From the NCBI RefSeq assembly GCF_902497555.1, contig NZ_CABVGP010000002.1, positions 1,872,501 to 1,936,500 of the forward strand: a DNA stretch of 64,000 bases. Direction: 5' to 3'. The translations under genes were made by a program, and so were the position numbers. Under the pieces are notes generated by a model. That model worked only from the letters and a program-made list of their open reading frames with translations, did not search any database and was not told the origin of the DNA. The DNA is from Amycolatopsis camponoti. GTDB taxonomy: Bacteria; Actinomycetota; Actinomycetes; Mycobacteriales; Pseudonocardiaceae. Positions 37,376 through 46,176 of the stretch are shown one piece after another (position 1 is the stretch's first letter; the number at the start of each line of letters is the position of its first letter).

Positions 37376-38106
37376 TCCGCGTCTCGGCGTCGGCGTTCGA
37401 CATCCTCTGGACCGACCTCGGCCACGACCGTCCGCCGGAGCCGCTGACGGTCCGCAGCGTCGGCGGGACCGACGAGGAACGCGCCGAGGTGCGGAAGGCG
37501 GTTTACGAGAACCTCGCCGAGCGCGGTCTGTACGACGGCTCGCTGGCACCGGAGCTGGCCGCGCGCCTGGACCTGCTGGCGGGCGGCGAGGTGTTCGTGG
37601 CGTGCGAGGCGCTGGCGGACATGACGGCACCGGCCCCGTTCCGCGCGGTGACGGCGACCCGCGGCCGCCGCGGCGTGCTGGCGACCCAGCCGGAGCAGAC
37701 GATCGGCCTGGACTCGATCGGCTCGGGCGAGCTGTGCACGGCACTCGTCGACGTGTTGCCGGAGTTGACGGCGGGGCCGGGCTACGGGGTCAACCTCGCG
37801 GCGTCGGCGCTCGCGGAGGCTTCCGGCCCGGCTTCGGGTTCGGCTTCCGCTTCCGCGCAGCAGCAGGAGGTCCTGGCGATCCAGGCCCGGCCGGTGTACG
37901 CGGCGGGACAGTTCAGCGTGAGCCGGCGGGCGGCGTCGGGCCGAGTGTCCCGGGTGGGCGGGCTGACGTGGTTCGACACGGACGTCGGGGCGTACTGCGC
38001 GACCAAGACGCCGGGGCGGGGTGGGCAGGAGTGGGTGAACGTGACCCCGGTCGACAGCGCCCGGCTCGCGTCCCGCATCGCCTCCCTCCTCACCCCGGAA
38101 GACTGA
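37372..38106 (+). CDS. ESX secretion-associated EspG family protein
   Basis: 244 aa from a TTG overlapping the upstream stop (TTGA). LSASAFDILWTDLG-type opening, LAERGLYDGSLAPELAARLDLLAGGEVFVACE and the C-terminal GGLTWFDTDVGAYCATKT match the EspG fold, the cytosolic chaperone that holds PE-PPE pairs for type VII export. A Ser/Ala-rich insert sits near residues 143-162. No EccB-E or mycosin genes are in the window, so it may serve an ESX system encoded elsewhere. Confidence 0.75.
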   Translation: MIRVSASAFDILWTDLGHDRPPEPLTVRSVGGTDEERAEVRKAVYENLAERGLYDGSLAPELAARLDLLAGGEVFVACEALADMTAPAPFRAVTATRGRRGVLATQPEQTIGLDSIGSGELCTALVDVLPELTAGPGYGVNLAASALAEASGPASGSASASAQQQEVLAIQARPVYAAGQFSVSRRAASGRVSRVGGLTWFDTDVGAYCATKTPGRGGQEWVNVTPVDSARLASRIASLLTPED

Positions 38107-38108
38107 GC

Positions 38109-38284
38109 CCGCGGGGGCATCACGCGTGTCCAGCGAGGCATCACGCGTGATTGAAGGGGCATCACGCGTGACTGGAGGGGCATCACCCGTGATTGCGGGG
38201 TCGACACACTGCGGCGGTGCCGTGTCGACCTCCGGATCACGGGTGATGCCTGCTGGGTCACGCGTGATGCCCGGCTGATCACGT
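38109..38284. repeat. 21-bp inverted-tandem array, locus C
   Basis: Plus-orientation units begin GGCATCA at 38116, 38137, 38158, 38179 and the GTCGACA variant at 38200 (exact 21-bp steps). Reverse units begin GTGTCGA at 38222 and GTGATGCC at 38243 and 38264 (again 21). Both heptamer types (GCATCAC and TCGACAC) occur here, linking loci A and B into one family. The array begins within ~10 nt of the espG-like stop. Confidence 0.9.
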
Positions 38285-38286
38285 GG

Positions 38287-38304
38287 GGGTCCCCACTGGG
38301 ACCC
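38287..38304. terminator. Hairpin after locus C
   Basis: GGGTCCC pairs with GGGACCC over CACT directly behind the array; it may end the secretion-associated operon. Confidence 0.5.
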
Positions 38305-38313
38305 ACCTCTTGC

Positions 38314-38352
38314 CCCCACCGGGCCCCACCCGGGCTCCCCACCGGGCCCCAC
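38314..38352. repeat. 16-bp direct repeat, C-rich (G-rich on minus strand)
   Basis: CCCCACCGGGCCCCAC occurs at 38314-38329 and 38337-38352 (23-bp step) and a looser copy near 38460. On the minus strand these are runs of three to five G that could form a quadruplex. The remaining gap to mraZ (38353-38532) shows no gene. Confidence 0.55.
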
Positions 38353-38532
38353 GGAACAGCCTGTGGGTTCTTTCGCGGCCGTTATGCGGACGCATGGGGT
38401 ACAGCTGAGGTTGCTCCGGCCCCCGGCGCGGGGGATCTTGGGCACCGTGCCCCACCGCACCCCCCACCGGCCCCCACCCTGCTGACCTGCGCAAACAAAG
38501 CACTCGACGGAGTGAGTCGCCGGTTTCACGCG

Positions 38533-38574
38533 TTGACTGTGGTGAAAAGTGGGGTACGGTGGTGGCCAGTGGGG
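38533..38574 (+). promoter_or_regulatory. mraZ promoter with phased MraZ operator repeats
   Basis: TTGACT (38533-38538), 16 nt, TACGGT (38555-38560). Over it lie four GTGG-N-G repeats in exact 10-bp steps at 38539, 38549, 38559 and 38569 (GTGGTG, GTGGGG, GTGGTG, GTGGGG). MraZ is known to bind TGGGN repeats spaced by 5 nt in E. coli, so autoregulation of the cluster is likely. Confidence 0.75.
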
Positions 38575-38639
38575 CGGAAGGGAAGCCCCGTAGCCGCAGT
38601 CAGTGGTCCGCCACCGGTCGCGGTAGGGAGGTGGAGGCC

Positions 38640-39071
38640 GTGTTCCTCGGCACCCACACCCCGAAACTGGACGACAAAGGGCGGCTCGCGCTGCCCGCGA
38701 AGTTCCGTGACGCCTTGGCGGGTGGGCTGATGGTCACCAAGGGGCAGGATCACTGCCTCTTCATCTTCCCCCGTGCCGAGTTCGAGCAGATGGCGCGCAA
38801 GGTCGCCGACGCCCCGTTCACCAACGAGGCGGTCCGGGCCTACCAGCGCTACCTGTTCGCGGGCACGGACGAGCAACGACCGGACGGCCAGGGGCGCATC
38901 AGCATCGCGTCCGAGCTCCGCCGCTACGCGGGGCTCAGCAAGGACTGCGTGGTGATCGGGGCGATCACCAGGCTCGAGATCTGGGACGCCCAAGCGTGGC
39001 AGGGCTACCTGGAAGAACACGAAGACAGCTACGCGAAGGCTCGAGAGGAAGTACTGCCGGGCGTCTTCTAG
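38640..39071 (+). CDS. mraZ: Transcriptional regulator MraZ
   Basis: 143 aa, two AbrB-like repeats: [23 protein letters not shown] and [18 protein letters not shown]. First gene of the dcw cluster; a DNA-binding ring protein that represses its own promoter. GTG chosen because GGGAGG lies close upstream and the protein then begins MFLGTH like its family; an in-frame GTG at 38559 lies inside the operator. Confidence 0.95.
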   Translation: MFLGTHTPKLDDKGRLALPAKFRDALAGGLMVTKGQDHCLFIFPRAEFEQMARKVADAPFTNEAVRAYQRYLFAGTDEQRPDGQGRISIASELRRYAGLSKDCVVIGAITRLEIWDAQAWQGYLEEHEDSYAKAREEVLPGVF

Positions 39072-39147
39072 GCGTGCGGTCGCGGTGCACCTTCGTCGTC
39101 GGGGGACGAAGAGGTTCGCCGCCCGCGCCGTGGGAGACGCCCACCCG

Positions 39148-39237
39148 GATGCCGTGAGGCCTCTGTCCGCTCAACAGCCCTGGTGCACCTTCCCCGGTAC
39201 CAGGTCGGCAGCGGGCGGACAGGGACCTGACGGCATC
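39148..39237 (+). ncRNA. mraW-type leader RNA between mraZ and rsmH
   Basis: Nested pairing: GATGCCGT (39148-39155) with ACGGCATC (39230-39237); CTGTCCGC (39163-39170) with GCGGACAG (39215-39222); inner CCTGGT (39179-39184) with ACCAGG (39199-39204). A conserved mraW RNA motif upstream of mraW (rsmH) has been described in actinobacteria; location and three-tier stem fit. The 212-nt mraZ-rsmH gap holds nothing else but the rsmH RBS. Confidence 0.65.
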
Positions 39238-39283
39238 CGCCATATTTCCCCCGGGCCGACCAGGCGAGAAAGGGGGAGGGAAC

Positions 39284-40237
39284 ATGACGGCACCCGAACA
39301 CGTCCCGGTGCTGCTCGACCGCATCGTCGAGCTGTTCACTCCCGTGTTCGCCGAGCGCGACGGCGTCCTCGTGGACGCGACCGTCGGCCTCGGCGGCCAT
39401 TCCGACGCCCTCCTCGACGCCTTCCCGCGCATGCGCCTCGTCGCGCTCGACCGGGATCCGGCCGCGCTGGAGAAGTCCGGCGAACGCCTCGCCCGCCACG
39501 GCGACCGCGTCCACCTCGTGCACACCGTCTACGACGGACTCCCCGAAGCCCTCGCCGGGCTGAAGATCGCCAAGGCCGACGGCATCCTGTTCGACCTCGG
39601 CGTCTCTTCGATGCAGCTGGACCGCGCCGAGCGCGGCTTCGCCTACTCGAAGGACGCGCCGCTCGACATGCGGATGGACCCGACCACCGGGTTCACCGCC
39701 GCCGACGTCCTCAACACCTACGCGCCCGGCGAGCTGATCCGGATCCTGCGGGACTACGGCGAGGAGCGGTTCGCGCAGCGGATCGTCCGGTCCGTCGTGA
39801 ACGCCCGCGAGAAGGAGCCGTTCACCATGAGCGGCCGCCTGGTCGAGCTGCTCTACGACGCCGTGCCGGCGGCCAGCAGGCGGACCGGCGGGCACCCGGC
39901 CAAGCGGACGTTCCAGGCGCTGCGGATCGAGGTCAACGGCGAGCTGGAGGTGCTCCGCCGGGCCATGCCCGCCGCGCTGGGCGCGCTCGCCGTGGGCGGG
40001 CGGATCGTCGTCGAGTCCTACCAGTCCCTGGAAGACCGGCTGGTCAAGCAGGCGCTGGCCGAGCTCGCGAAGTCCCGCACCCCGGAGGGACTCCCGGTCG
40101 AGCTGCCGGGACACGGACCGGAGCTGAGGCTGCTGACCCGGGGCGCCGAAAAGGCCGGCGAAGAGGAGACCGAACGAAACCCGCGCGCCGCTTCGGTGCG
40201 GTTGCGGGCCGCAGAGAGGATCGGAGAGCCGCGATGA
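39284..40237 (+). CDS. rsmH: 16S rRNA (cytosine-1402-N4) methyltransferase RsmH
   Basis: 317 aa. [14 protein letters not shown] at the N-terminus, the SAM loop [45 protein letters not shown] and [18 protein letters not shown] are all canonical. Methylates C1402 in the decoding centre. RBS AAAGGGGGAGGG. Its stop overlaps the next ATG by 4 nt. Confidence 0.96.
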   Translation: MTAPEHVPVLLDRIVELFTPVFAERDGVLVDATVGLGGHSDALLDAFPRMRLVALDRDPAALEKSGERLARHGDRVHLVHTVYDGLPEALAGLKIAKADGILFDLGVSSMQLDRAERGFAYSKDAPLDMRMDPTTGFTAADVLNTYAPGELIRILRDYGEERFAQRIVRSVVNAREKEPFTMSGRLVELLYDAVPAASRRTGGHPAKRTFQALRIEVNGELEVLRRAMPAALGALAVGGRIVVESYQSLEDRLVKQALAELAKSRTPEGLPVELPGHGPELRLLTRGAEKAGEEETERNPRAASVRLRAAERIGEPR

Positions 40238-40974
40238 CCGCTCCCGCGAAGTCCCGCCGCCCGGCCGCGCCGGCGACGCGGGGCCGCAGCGAGGCCGCCC
40301 GCACCTCGACCACCGTCGAGCCGGACCCGCAGACCACCGAGCCGGGCAAGGCCGCGCCGCGCCGCGCGTCGCGAGGCCGCACGTCCGCGGCCGAGCGTGC
40401 CTACGCGCGCCGTGCCCAGCGAGCCGACCTGCTCAAGGAGCGCGAGCCGCGGCCCGCGCCGAAGACCGCCGAGCCGGGCGAGGCTCGCGAGTCCACGGTC
40501 CGGCTCAAGCTGCGCCTGCCGAAGTCGCGCGCGTCGTTCGTGCTGCTGATGATGGCGCTGCTGGCCGCCGGCGTGGCGACCACGCTCTGGCTGACCACGC
40601 AGGCGATCGCCGACTCCTACCGGCTCGAGCAGTTGCGCACGACCAACTCGAACCTGGCCGAGACGAAGGAACAGCTGCAGCGCGACGTCGCGAAGGCCGA
40701 GTCGCCCGCGTCGCTGGCCCCCGCGGCCCAGCAGCTGGGCATGGTGCCGGGCGGCGACCCGGCGCGCATCCTCGTGGGCCCGGACGGGAAGACCTCGCTC
40801 GTCGGCGAGCCCAAGAAGGCCAAGGCGGACGCGCCGGCGGTGCCCGTCGCGCCGCCGGCCGCGCCCGCCGCGGGCACGCAGTCGCAGCAGGGCGTGCCGA
40901 TCGAGGGCGACCAGCCCGCCGTGCCCGCCGACGAGCAGCCCGCGCCGCCGGCGCAGCCCGGAGGCGGCCAGTGA
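40234..40974 (+). CDS. FtsL-like cell division protein
   Basis: 246 aa. A ~90-residue basic, Pro/Ala-rich cytoplasmic part is followed by one membrane helix (about residues 100-121, [19 protein letters not shown]) and a short coiled coil ([28 protein letters not shown]) with a [10 protein letters not shown] segment as in FtsL/DivIC proteins. A Pro/Gln/Ala-rich tail of ~75 residues follows. The corresponding position in Mycobacterium is Rv2164c. It probably bridges FtsQ and FtsW/FtsI. Confidence 0.82.
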   Translation: MTAPAKSRRPAAPATRGRSEAARTSTTVEPDPQTTEPGKAAPRRASRGRTSAAERAYARRAQRADLLKEREPRPAPKTAEPGEARESTVRLKLRLPKSRASFVLLMMALLAAGVATTLWLTTQAIADSYRLEQLRTTNSNLAETKEQLQRDVAKAESPASLAPAAQQLGMVPGGDPARILVGPDGKTSLVGEPKKAKADAPAVPVAPPAAPAAGTQSQQGVPIEGDQPAVPADEQPAPPAQPGGGQ

Positions 40975-42896
40975 TGGCTTCGAGCCGGGGACAGGCCCGC
41001 GCGCGCACCACCGGGAGCGCGCGGCGGACCTACGCCGCCGGGACGCGCAGCGCGACCGCGCGCCGGGGCAACGGCGGGAACCGCAGCCGGTTCTCCGCCG
41101 TGCGCCTCATCCTGGTCGCCCTGCTGCTCGTCGCCGGCGTGAAACTGGTGCAGGTGCAGTGGTTCGACGCTGCGGCGCTCTCGGCCGCGGCCGAGAAGCA
41201 GCGCGCCCAGACCATCGACATCCCCGCCCAGCGCGGGTCCATTGTGGACCGCAACGGCGCCAAGCTGGCGTTCAGCGTCGAGGTGCGCTCGCTGTCGGTG
41301 AACCTCAAGGCGCTGCACAAGAGCATGGACGACTTCGCCACCAAGAACCCCGGCACGAAGAAGACGTTCGACGCCGAGACCGCCGCGGCCGCGAAGTACA
41401 TCGCCGCCAAGGTGCCGAACCAGCTGACCGAGCAGCAGCTGCTGGACCTGTTCCACAAGCAGGCGTCCTTCACCTACCTCGAGCACAACGTCGAGCCGTC
41501 GGTCGCCGCCGACATCGTCAAGAAGTTCGCGTGGATCGGCGTCGAGAAGCGCGCCCTGCGCGAGTACCCGGGCGGCAGCCTCGCGTCCAACATCGTCGGC
41601 GCCGCGAACTGGCGCTCCGACGACCCGGACGTGTCCAAGCACAACCTGCACGGCCTGGTCGGGCTGGAGCAGCTCCGCGACAACGACCTGGCAGGCACCC
41701 CGGGCCGGATGCTGGTCAACACCAAGAACGGCAGCGACAACGTCGTCATCCCGGGTACCGAGCGCGATCTGCAGGCCGCCGTGCCGGGGTCGGACCTCGA
41801 GCTGACCATCGACTCCGACCTGCAGTACGAGGTGCAGCGCCAGCTTTCGGACTACGTCCAGCAGTCGCACGCCAAGGGCGGCCAGGCGGTCGTCATGGAC
41901 GCCAAGACCAGCGAGGTCTACGCGCTGGCCAACAACACGTCGTTCGACCCCAACGACCAGTCCACCTGGACGGCCGACGACCTGGCCAACCCCGCGGTCA
42001 CCACGCCGTTCGAACCGGGTTCGGTCAACAAGATCGTCACCGCAACCGGGGCGATCGACTACGGCATCGCGACCCCGGAGTCGACCGTCCAGGTGCCCGG
42101 CCAGCTGCAGGTCGCCGACAAGACCGTGCACGACGCCTGGACGCACGGGACGCAGACGTTCACCACCACCGGGATCTTCGCCAAGTCGTCCAACATCGGC
42201 ACGCTGCTGCTGGCGCAGAAGATCGGTGAGGACCGCTACCTCGACCTGCTCAAGAAGTTCGGCCTCGGCCAGCGCACCGGCGTCGGCCTGCCCGGTGAGA
42301 GCGCGGGCCTGGTGCCGCCGCGCAGCCAGTGGTCGGCGACGACCTTCGGCAACCTGCCGATCGGGCAGGGCCTGTCGATGACCGTGCTGCAGATGGCCGG
42401 GCTGTACCAGACGATCGCGAACGACGGCCTGCGCGTCGAACCCCGGATCGTCAAGGCGAAGGTGAACCCGGACGGCACGACGGTGCCCGAGCCGGCGCCG
42501 AAGACGGTGCAGGTGGTGCCCCCGCAGACGGCGAAGACGGTGCGCGACATGATGCGCGCGGTCGCGCAGAACGGCAAGGGTGTGCAGAAGGGCACCGCGC
42601 CGACGGCGGCGGTCGAGGGCTACCAGGTCTCCGGCAAAACCGGCACCGGCCAGCAGATCGACCCGCGGAACAAGGGCTACAGCGACCACCTCTACAACAT
42701 CACCTTCGCCGGCATCCTGCCCGCGGACCACCCGAGGTTCGTGGTCGGCATCCGGCTGGACGCGCCCGACACGACGCTGCCGGTGGGACACTCCGCGGCG
42801 CCGCTGTTCCACAGCATCGCCTCGTACCTGACGCAGCGGTACCAGATCCCGCTGTCGGACGGGCCGTCGCCGGAGGTCCCGCTCATCGTGCCGTAG
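40974..42896 (+). CDS. ftsI: Peptidoglycan D,D-transpeptidase FtsI (PBP3/PbpB class)
   Basis: 640 aa. A short basic cytoplasmic tail and one helix (~residues 40-60) are followed by a pedestal domain starting IPAQRGSIVDRNG. Transpeptidase motifs: S350-V-N-K353 in FEPGSVNK, S405-S-N407 in KSSNIGT and K555-T-G in SGKTGTG. No PASTA domain. It crosslinks septal peptidoglycan with FtsW. ATG overlaps the previous stop by 1 nt (GTG 40971 is an alternative). A perfect terminator follows. Confidence 0.95.
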   Translation: MASSRGQARARTTGSARRTYAAGTRSATARRGNGGNRSRFSAVRLILVALLLVAGVKLVQVQWFDAAALSAAAEKQRAQTIDIPAQRGSIVDRNGAKLAFSVEVRSLSVNLKALHKSMDDFATKNPGTKKTFDAETAAAAKYIAAKVPNQLTEQQLLDLFHKQASFTYLEHNVEPSVAADIVKKFAWIGVEKRALREYPGGSLASNIVGAANWRSDDPDVSKHNLHGLVGLEQLRDNDLAGTPGRMLVNTKNGSDNVVIPGTERDLQAAVPGSDLELTIDSDLQYEVQRQLSDYVQQSHAKGGQAVVMDAKTSEVYALANNTSFDPNDQSTWTADDLANPAVTTPFEPGSVNKIVTATGAIDYGIATPESTVQVPGQLQVADKTVHDAWTHGTQTFTTTGIFAKSSNIGTLLLAQKIGEDRYLDLLKKFGLGQRTGVGLPGESAGLVPPRSQWSATTFGNLPIGQGLSMTVLQMAGLYQTIANDGLRVEPRIVKAKVNPDGTTVPEPAPKTVQVVPPQTAKTVRDMMRAVAQNGKGVQKGTAPTAAVEGYQVSGKTGTGQQIDPRNKGYSDHLYNITFAGILPADHPRFVVGIRLDAPDTTLPVGHSAAPLFHSIASYLTQRYQIPLSDGPSPEVPLIVP

Positions 42897-42911
42897 GCAC
42901 AGTCCGTGAAG

Positions 42912-42939
42912 GCCCCCTCACCTGCGTGAGGGGGCTTTT
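42912..42939 (+). terminator. Rho-independent terminator between ftsI and murE
   Basis: A perfect 10-bp stem (GCCCCCTCAC with GTGAGGGGGC) over the 4-nt loop CTGC is followed by TTTT, 16 nt after the ftsI stop. The clearest intrinsic terminator in the window. Confidence 0.92.
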
Positions 42940-43077
42940 CCGCGTCCAACGTCCACATCGGTCCCAAGCGCCGGGGAAAGTGTTGCGGCGCAACGGGGTG
43001 CGGGCCGCCGTCTAGCACATCTGCCTCAGCCGCGCGCAATCGCCGTACCGCGTGCGGGCCCCCCGAACGCCCGCCGG

Positions 43078-43083
43078 TAGCCT
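43078..43083 (+). promoter_or_regulatory. Leaderless-type -10 element of murE
   Basis: TAGCCT, 7 nt, then GTG at 43091; it provides a separate promoter after the ftsI terminator. Confidence 0.55.
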
Positions 43084-43090
43084 CTTGGCC

Positions 43091-44677
43091 GTGTCCGTGT
43101 CATCGTCCAGTTCCCAGGTGCCGGAAAGCCCGGTGAAAGCGGTCCCCGCGCCGCCGCGCCCGGCGCGCATCGACCCGGTCCCGCTGGCGACCCTCCTCGC
43201 CAGGGCGGACGCGCGGCTGATCGCCGACCGTCCCGACGCCGCCGAGCTCACCGTCACCGGCACCACCCTGCGCGCGCAGCACGTGCTGCCCGGCGACCTC
43301 TTCGCCGCCCTGCCCGGCGCGCGGGCCCACGGGGCCGACTTCAGCGACCAGGCGATCGCCGCGGGCGCCGTCGCGGTCCTCACCGACGCCGACGGGGCCG
43401 AGCGCCCCGCGCTGCGCGACGCCGGCGTCCCGATCCTCGTGCACGCCGACCCGCGCGCCGCCCTCGGCGAGATCGCCGCCTGGATCTACGGGGAGCCGTC
43501 GCTGCGGCTGGCCGTCCTCGGCGTCACCGGGACCTCGGGCAAGACCACGACGTCCTACCTGGTCGACGCCGGCCTGCAGGCGGCCGGTCTGACCACCGGC
43601 CTGATCGGCACCGTGGAGACCCGGATCGCCGGTGAGCGGCTGGTCAGCGGGTTCACCACGCCGGAGGCGCCGGACCTGCAGGCGCTGCTCGCGGTGATGC
43701 TGGAGCGCGGCGTCACGCACGTGCCGATGGAGGTCTCCAGCCACGCGCTCGCGCTGGGCCGCGCCAACGGCACCCGGTTCGCGGTCGGCGCCTTCACCAA
43801 CCTCTCCCAGGACCACCTGGACTTCCACAAGGACATGCAGGAGTACTTCGCCGCGAAGTCGCTGCTGTTCGACGGCCGCTCGACCACCGAGGTCGTCGTG
43901 GTCGACAGCGCCTGGGGCCAGGCCCTGCTCACGCCGCAGACGGTCACGGTGACCACCGACCCCGGCACCGACGCGGCGTGGAAGGCCACCGACCTGCAGG
44001 CCACCCCGCACGGCGAGCAGACGTTCACCCTGCACGGCCCGGACGGCCTCAGCGCGCCCGCGCGGATTCCGCTGCCCGGCGAGTTCAACGTCGCCAACGC
44101 CGTGCTCGCCGCCGCGATCCTCAGCACGGCCGGGGTGGGCCTCGAGCACATCGTCGCCGGGCTCGCCCAGGTGCAGGTGCCGGGCCGGATGGAACGCGTC
44201 TACGTCGGCCAGGAGTTCACCGCCGTCGTCGACTACGCCCACAAGCCGGCCGCGGTCGCCCAGGGCCTGGACGCGCTCCGGGCTCGCACCGAAGGCCGGA
44301 TCATCACCGTGCTCGGCTGCGGCGGCGACCGCGACACCGCCAAGCGCCCGATGATGGGCGAGGCGGCGGCCCGCCGCAGCGAGGTCCTGATCGTCACCGA
44401 CGACAACCCGCGCTCCGAAGACCCGGCGGCGATCCGTGCCGCGATGCTCGCCGGCGCCCGCGCTGTCGGGCCCGCCGAAGGTGGCGAGATCGTCGAAATC
44501 GGCGACCGCCGCGAAGCCATCGAGCACGCCGTCGCGCTCGCCGGGCCGGGCGACATCGTCTTCCTCGCCGGCAAGGGGCACGAGTCCGGCCAGGAGGCCG
44601 GCGGCGTCGTGCACCCGTTCTCCGACCGCGACGAGCTGGCCGCGGCCATCCGCAACAAACTCGAGGTGAGTGTGTGA
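43091..44677 (+). CDS. murE: UDP-N-acetylmuramoyl-L-alanyl-D-glutamate--2,6-diaminopimelate ligase
   Basis: 528 aa Mur ligase. ATP loop GVTGTSGKTTTSY; carbamylated-Lys and Mg region; and TDDNPRSEDP, where the DNPR motif selects meso-diaminopimelate rather than lysine. It adds the third residue of the peptidoglycan stem peptide. GTG 43091 is favoured by the leaderless -10; GTG 43052 and 43097 are alternatives. Overlaps murF by 4 nt. Confidence 0.95.
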   Translation: MSVSSSSSQVPESPVKAVPAPPRPARIDPVPLATLLARADARLIADRPDAAELTVTGTTLRAQHVLPGDLFAALPGARAHGADFSDQAIAAGAVAVLTDADGAERPALRDAGVPILVHADPRAALGEIAAWIYGEPSLRLAVLGVTGTSGKTTTSYLVDAGLQAAGLTTGLIGTVETRIAGERLVSGFTTPEAPDLQALLAVMLERGVTHVPMEVSSHALALGRANGTRFAVGAFTNLSQDHLDFHKDMQEYFAAKSLLFDGRSTTEVVVVDSAWGQALLTPQTVTVTTDPGTDAAWKATDLQATPHGEQTFTLHGPDGLSAPARIPLPGEFNVANAVLAAAILSTAGVGLEHIVAGLAQVQVPGRMERVYVGQEFTAVVDYAHKPAAVAQGLDALRARTEGRIITVLGCGGDRDTAKRPMMGEAAARRSEVLIVTDDNPRSEDPAAIRAAMLAGARAVGPAEGGEIVEIGDRREAIEHAVALAGPGDIVFLAGKGHESGQEAGGVVHPFSDRDELAAAIRNKLEVSV

Positions 44678-46176
44678 TCGTGCTCAGCCTGGCCGAGATC
44701 GCCGACGTCGTCGGCGGCCGGCTGCACCGCGCCGACCCGGGCACGCAGGTGACCGGCAGCGTGGAGTTCGACACCCGGAAGCTCACACCCGGCGGCCTGT
44801 TCGTCGCCCTGCCGGGGGAGAAGGTCGACGGCCACGACTTCGCCGCGCAGGCCGTCGAGGCCGGTGCCGTGGCCGTGCTGGCCGCCCGCGAAGTGGACGC
44901 GCCCGCGATCGTCGTCCCGCCCCTGGCCCCGGGCGAGGCCCACGAGCGGTCGGTCGCGCTGACCGGCGACACGGACGGCTCCGGCGCCGCGGTGCTCGCC
45001 GCCCTGGCCAAGCTCGCCCGGTTCGTCGTGCAGCGCCTCTCCGAGGGCACCCTGACCGTCGTCGGCGTCACCGGCTCGTCCGGCAAGACGTCCACGAAGG
45101 ACGTCATCGCGCAGCTGCTCGAGCCGCTCGGCCCGACGGTCGCGCCGCCCGGGTCGTTCAACAACGAGCTGGGCCACCCCTGGACCGCCCTGCGGGCCGA
45201 CGCGCGGACCCGGCACCTGGTGCTGGAGCTGTCCGCGCGCGGGCCGGGGCACATCGCCCACCTCGCCGAGATCGCGCCGCCGAAGATCGGCGTGGTGCTC
45301 AACGTCGGCACCGCGCACGTCGGCGAGTTCGGCTCGCGCGAAGGCATCGCGAAGACCAAGGGCGAGCTGGTCGAGGCCCTGCCCGAGGACGGCGTCGCGA
45401 TCCTCAACCTCGACGACCCGCTGGTCGCCGCCATGGCGAGCCGCACCAAGGCCCGCGTCGTGTTCGTCGGCGAAAGCGCCTCGGCGCAGGTCCGCGCGGA
45501 GAACATCACCCTCGACGACGAGGCCCGAGCGTCCTTCCGGCTGGTCACGCCGGCCGGCGAAGCCGACGTCACGCTGCCGCTGCACGGCGAGCACCACGTC
45601 GGCAACGCGCTGTCCGCCGCGGCCGTCGCCCTCGAGCTGGGCTCGACCCCGGCCGAGATCGCCACCGGGTTGTCGAACCTCGAACGGCGCTCGGCGCGGC
45701 GCATGGAGGTCGTCACCCGGCCCGACGGCGTCACGATCCTCAACGACTCCTTCAACGCCAACCCCGAGTCGATGCGGGCCGGCCTGAAGGCCCTCGCGGC
45801 GATGACGCGGGAGAGCGGCCGCCGGTCCTGGGCCGTGCTCGGCGTGATGGGCGAGCTCGGCGCGGACGCGGTCACCGCGCACGACGAGATCGGCCGCCTG
45901 GTCGTCCGGCTCAACATCGCCAAGCTCGTCGTGATCGGCCCCGAGGCGGCGGCGATGCACCAGGGCGCGCACCAGGAAGGCTCCTGGGGCGAGGAATCGA
46001 CTCTGGTACCCGACGTCGAGGCCGCGATCGCCCTGCTGCATGATCAGCTCCGCCCGGGGGACGCAGTGCTGGTGAAAGCCTCCAAGGCCGCCGGCCTCTG
46101 GCGGGTCGCCGAAGCCCTGCTCGAACCGCGGGAAACCGACAACTCCGAGAATCGCTCGAACGGTGGTGACGCGTGA
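44674..46176 (+). CDS. murF: UDP-N-acetylmuramoyl-tripeptide--D-alanyl-D-alanine ligase
   Basis: 500 aa. ATP loop [48 protein letters not shown] and [17 protein letters not shown] are MurF-specific. It adds D-Ala-D-Ala to the stem peptide. GTG start within the murE stop (GTGA), and it overlaps mraY by 4 nt in the same way. Confidence 0.95.
   Translation: MIVLSLAEIADVVGGRLHRADPGTQVTGSVEFDTRKLTPGGLFVALPGEKVDGHDFAAQAVEAGAVAVLAAREVDAPAIVVPPLAPGEAHERSVALTGDTDGSGAAVLAALAKLARFVVQRLSEGTLTVVGVTGSSGKTSTKDVIAQLLEPLGPTVAPPGSFNNELGHPWTALRADARTRHLVLELSARGPGHIAHLAEIAPPKIGVVLNVGTAHVGEFGSREGIAKTKGELVEALPEDGVAILNLDDPLVAAMASRTKARVVFVGESASAQVRAENITLDDEARASFRLVTPAGEADVTLPLHGEHHVGNALSAAAVALELGSTPAEIATGLSNLERRSARRMEVVTRPDGVTILNDSFNANPESMRAGLKALAAMTRESGRRSWAVLGVMGELGADAVTAHDEIGRLVVRLNIAKLVVIGPEAAAMHQGAHQEGSWGEESTLVPDVEAAIALLHDQLRPGDAVLVKASKAAGLWRVAEALLEPRETDNSENRSNGGDA

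Noticed and set aside
40617..42812. 731-codon open frame antisense to ftsI
   Set aside because: Shadow of the ftsI codon pattern; no start context or domain.
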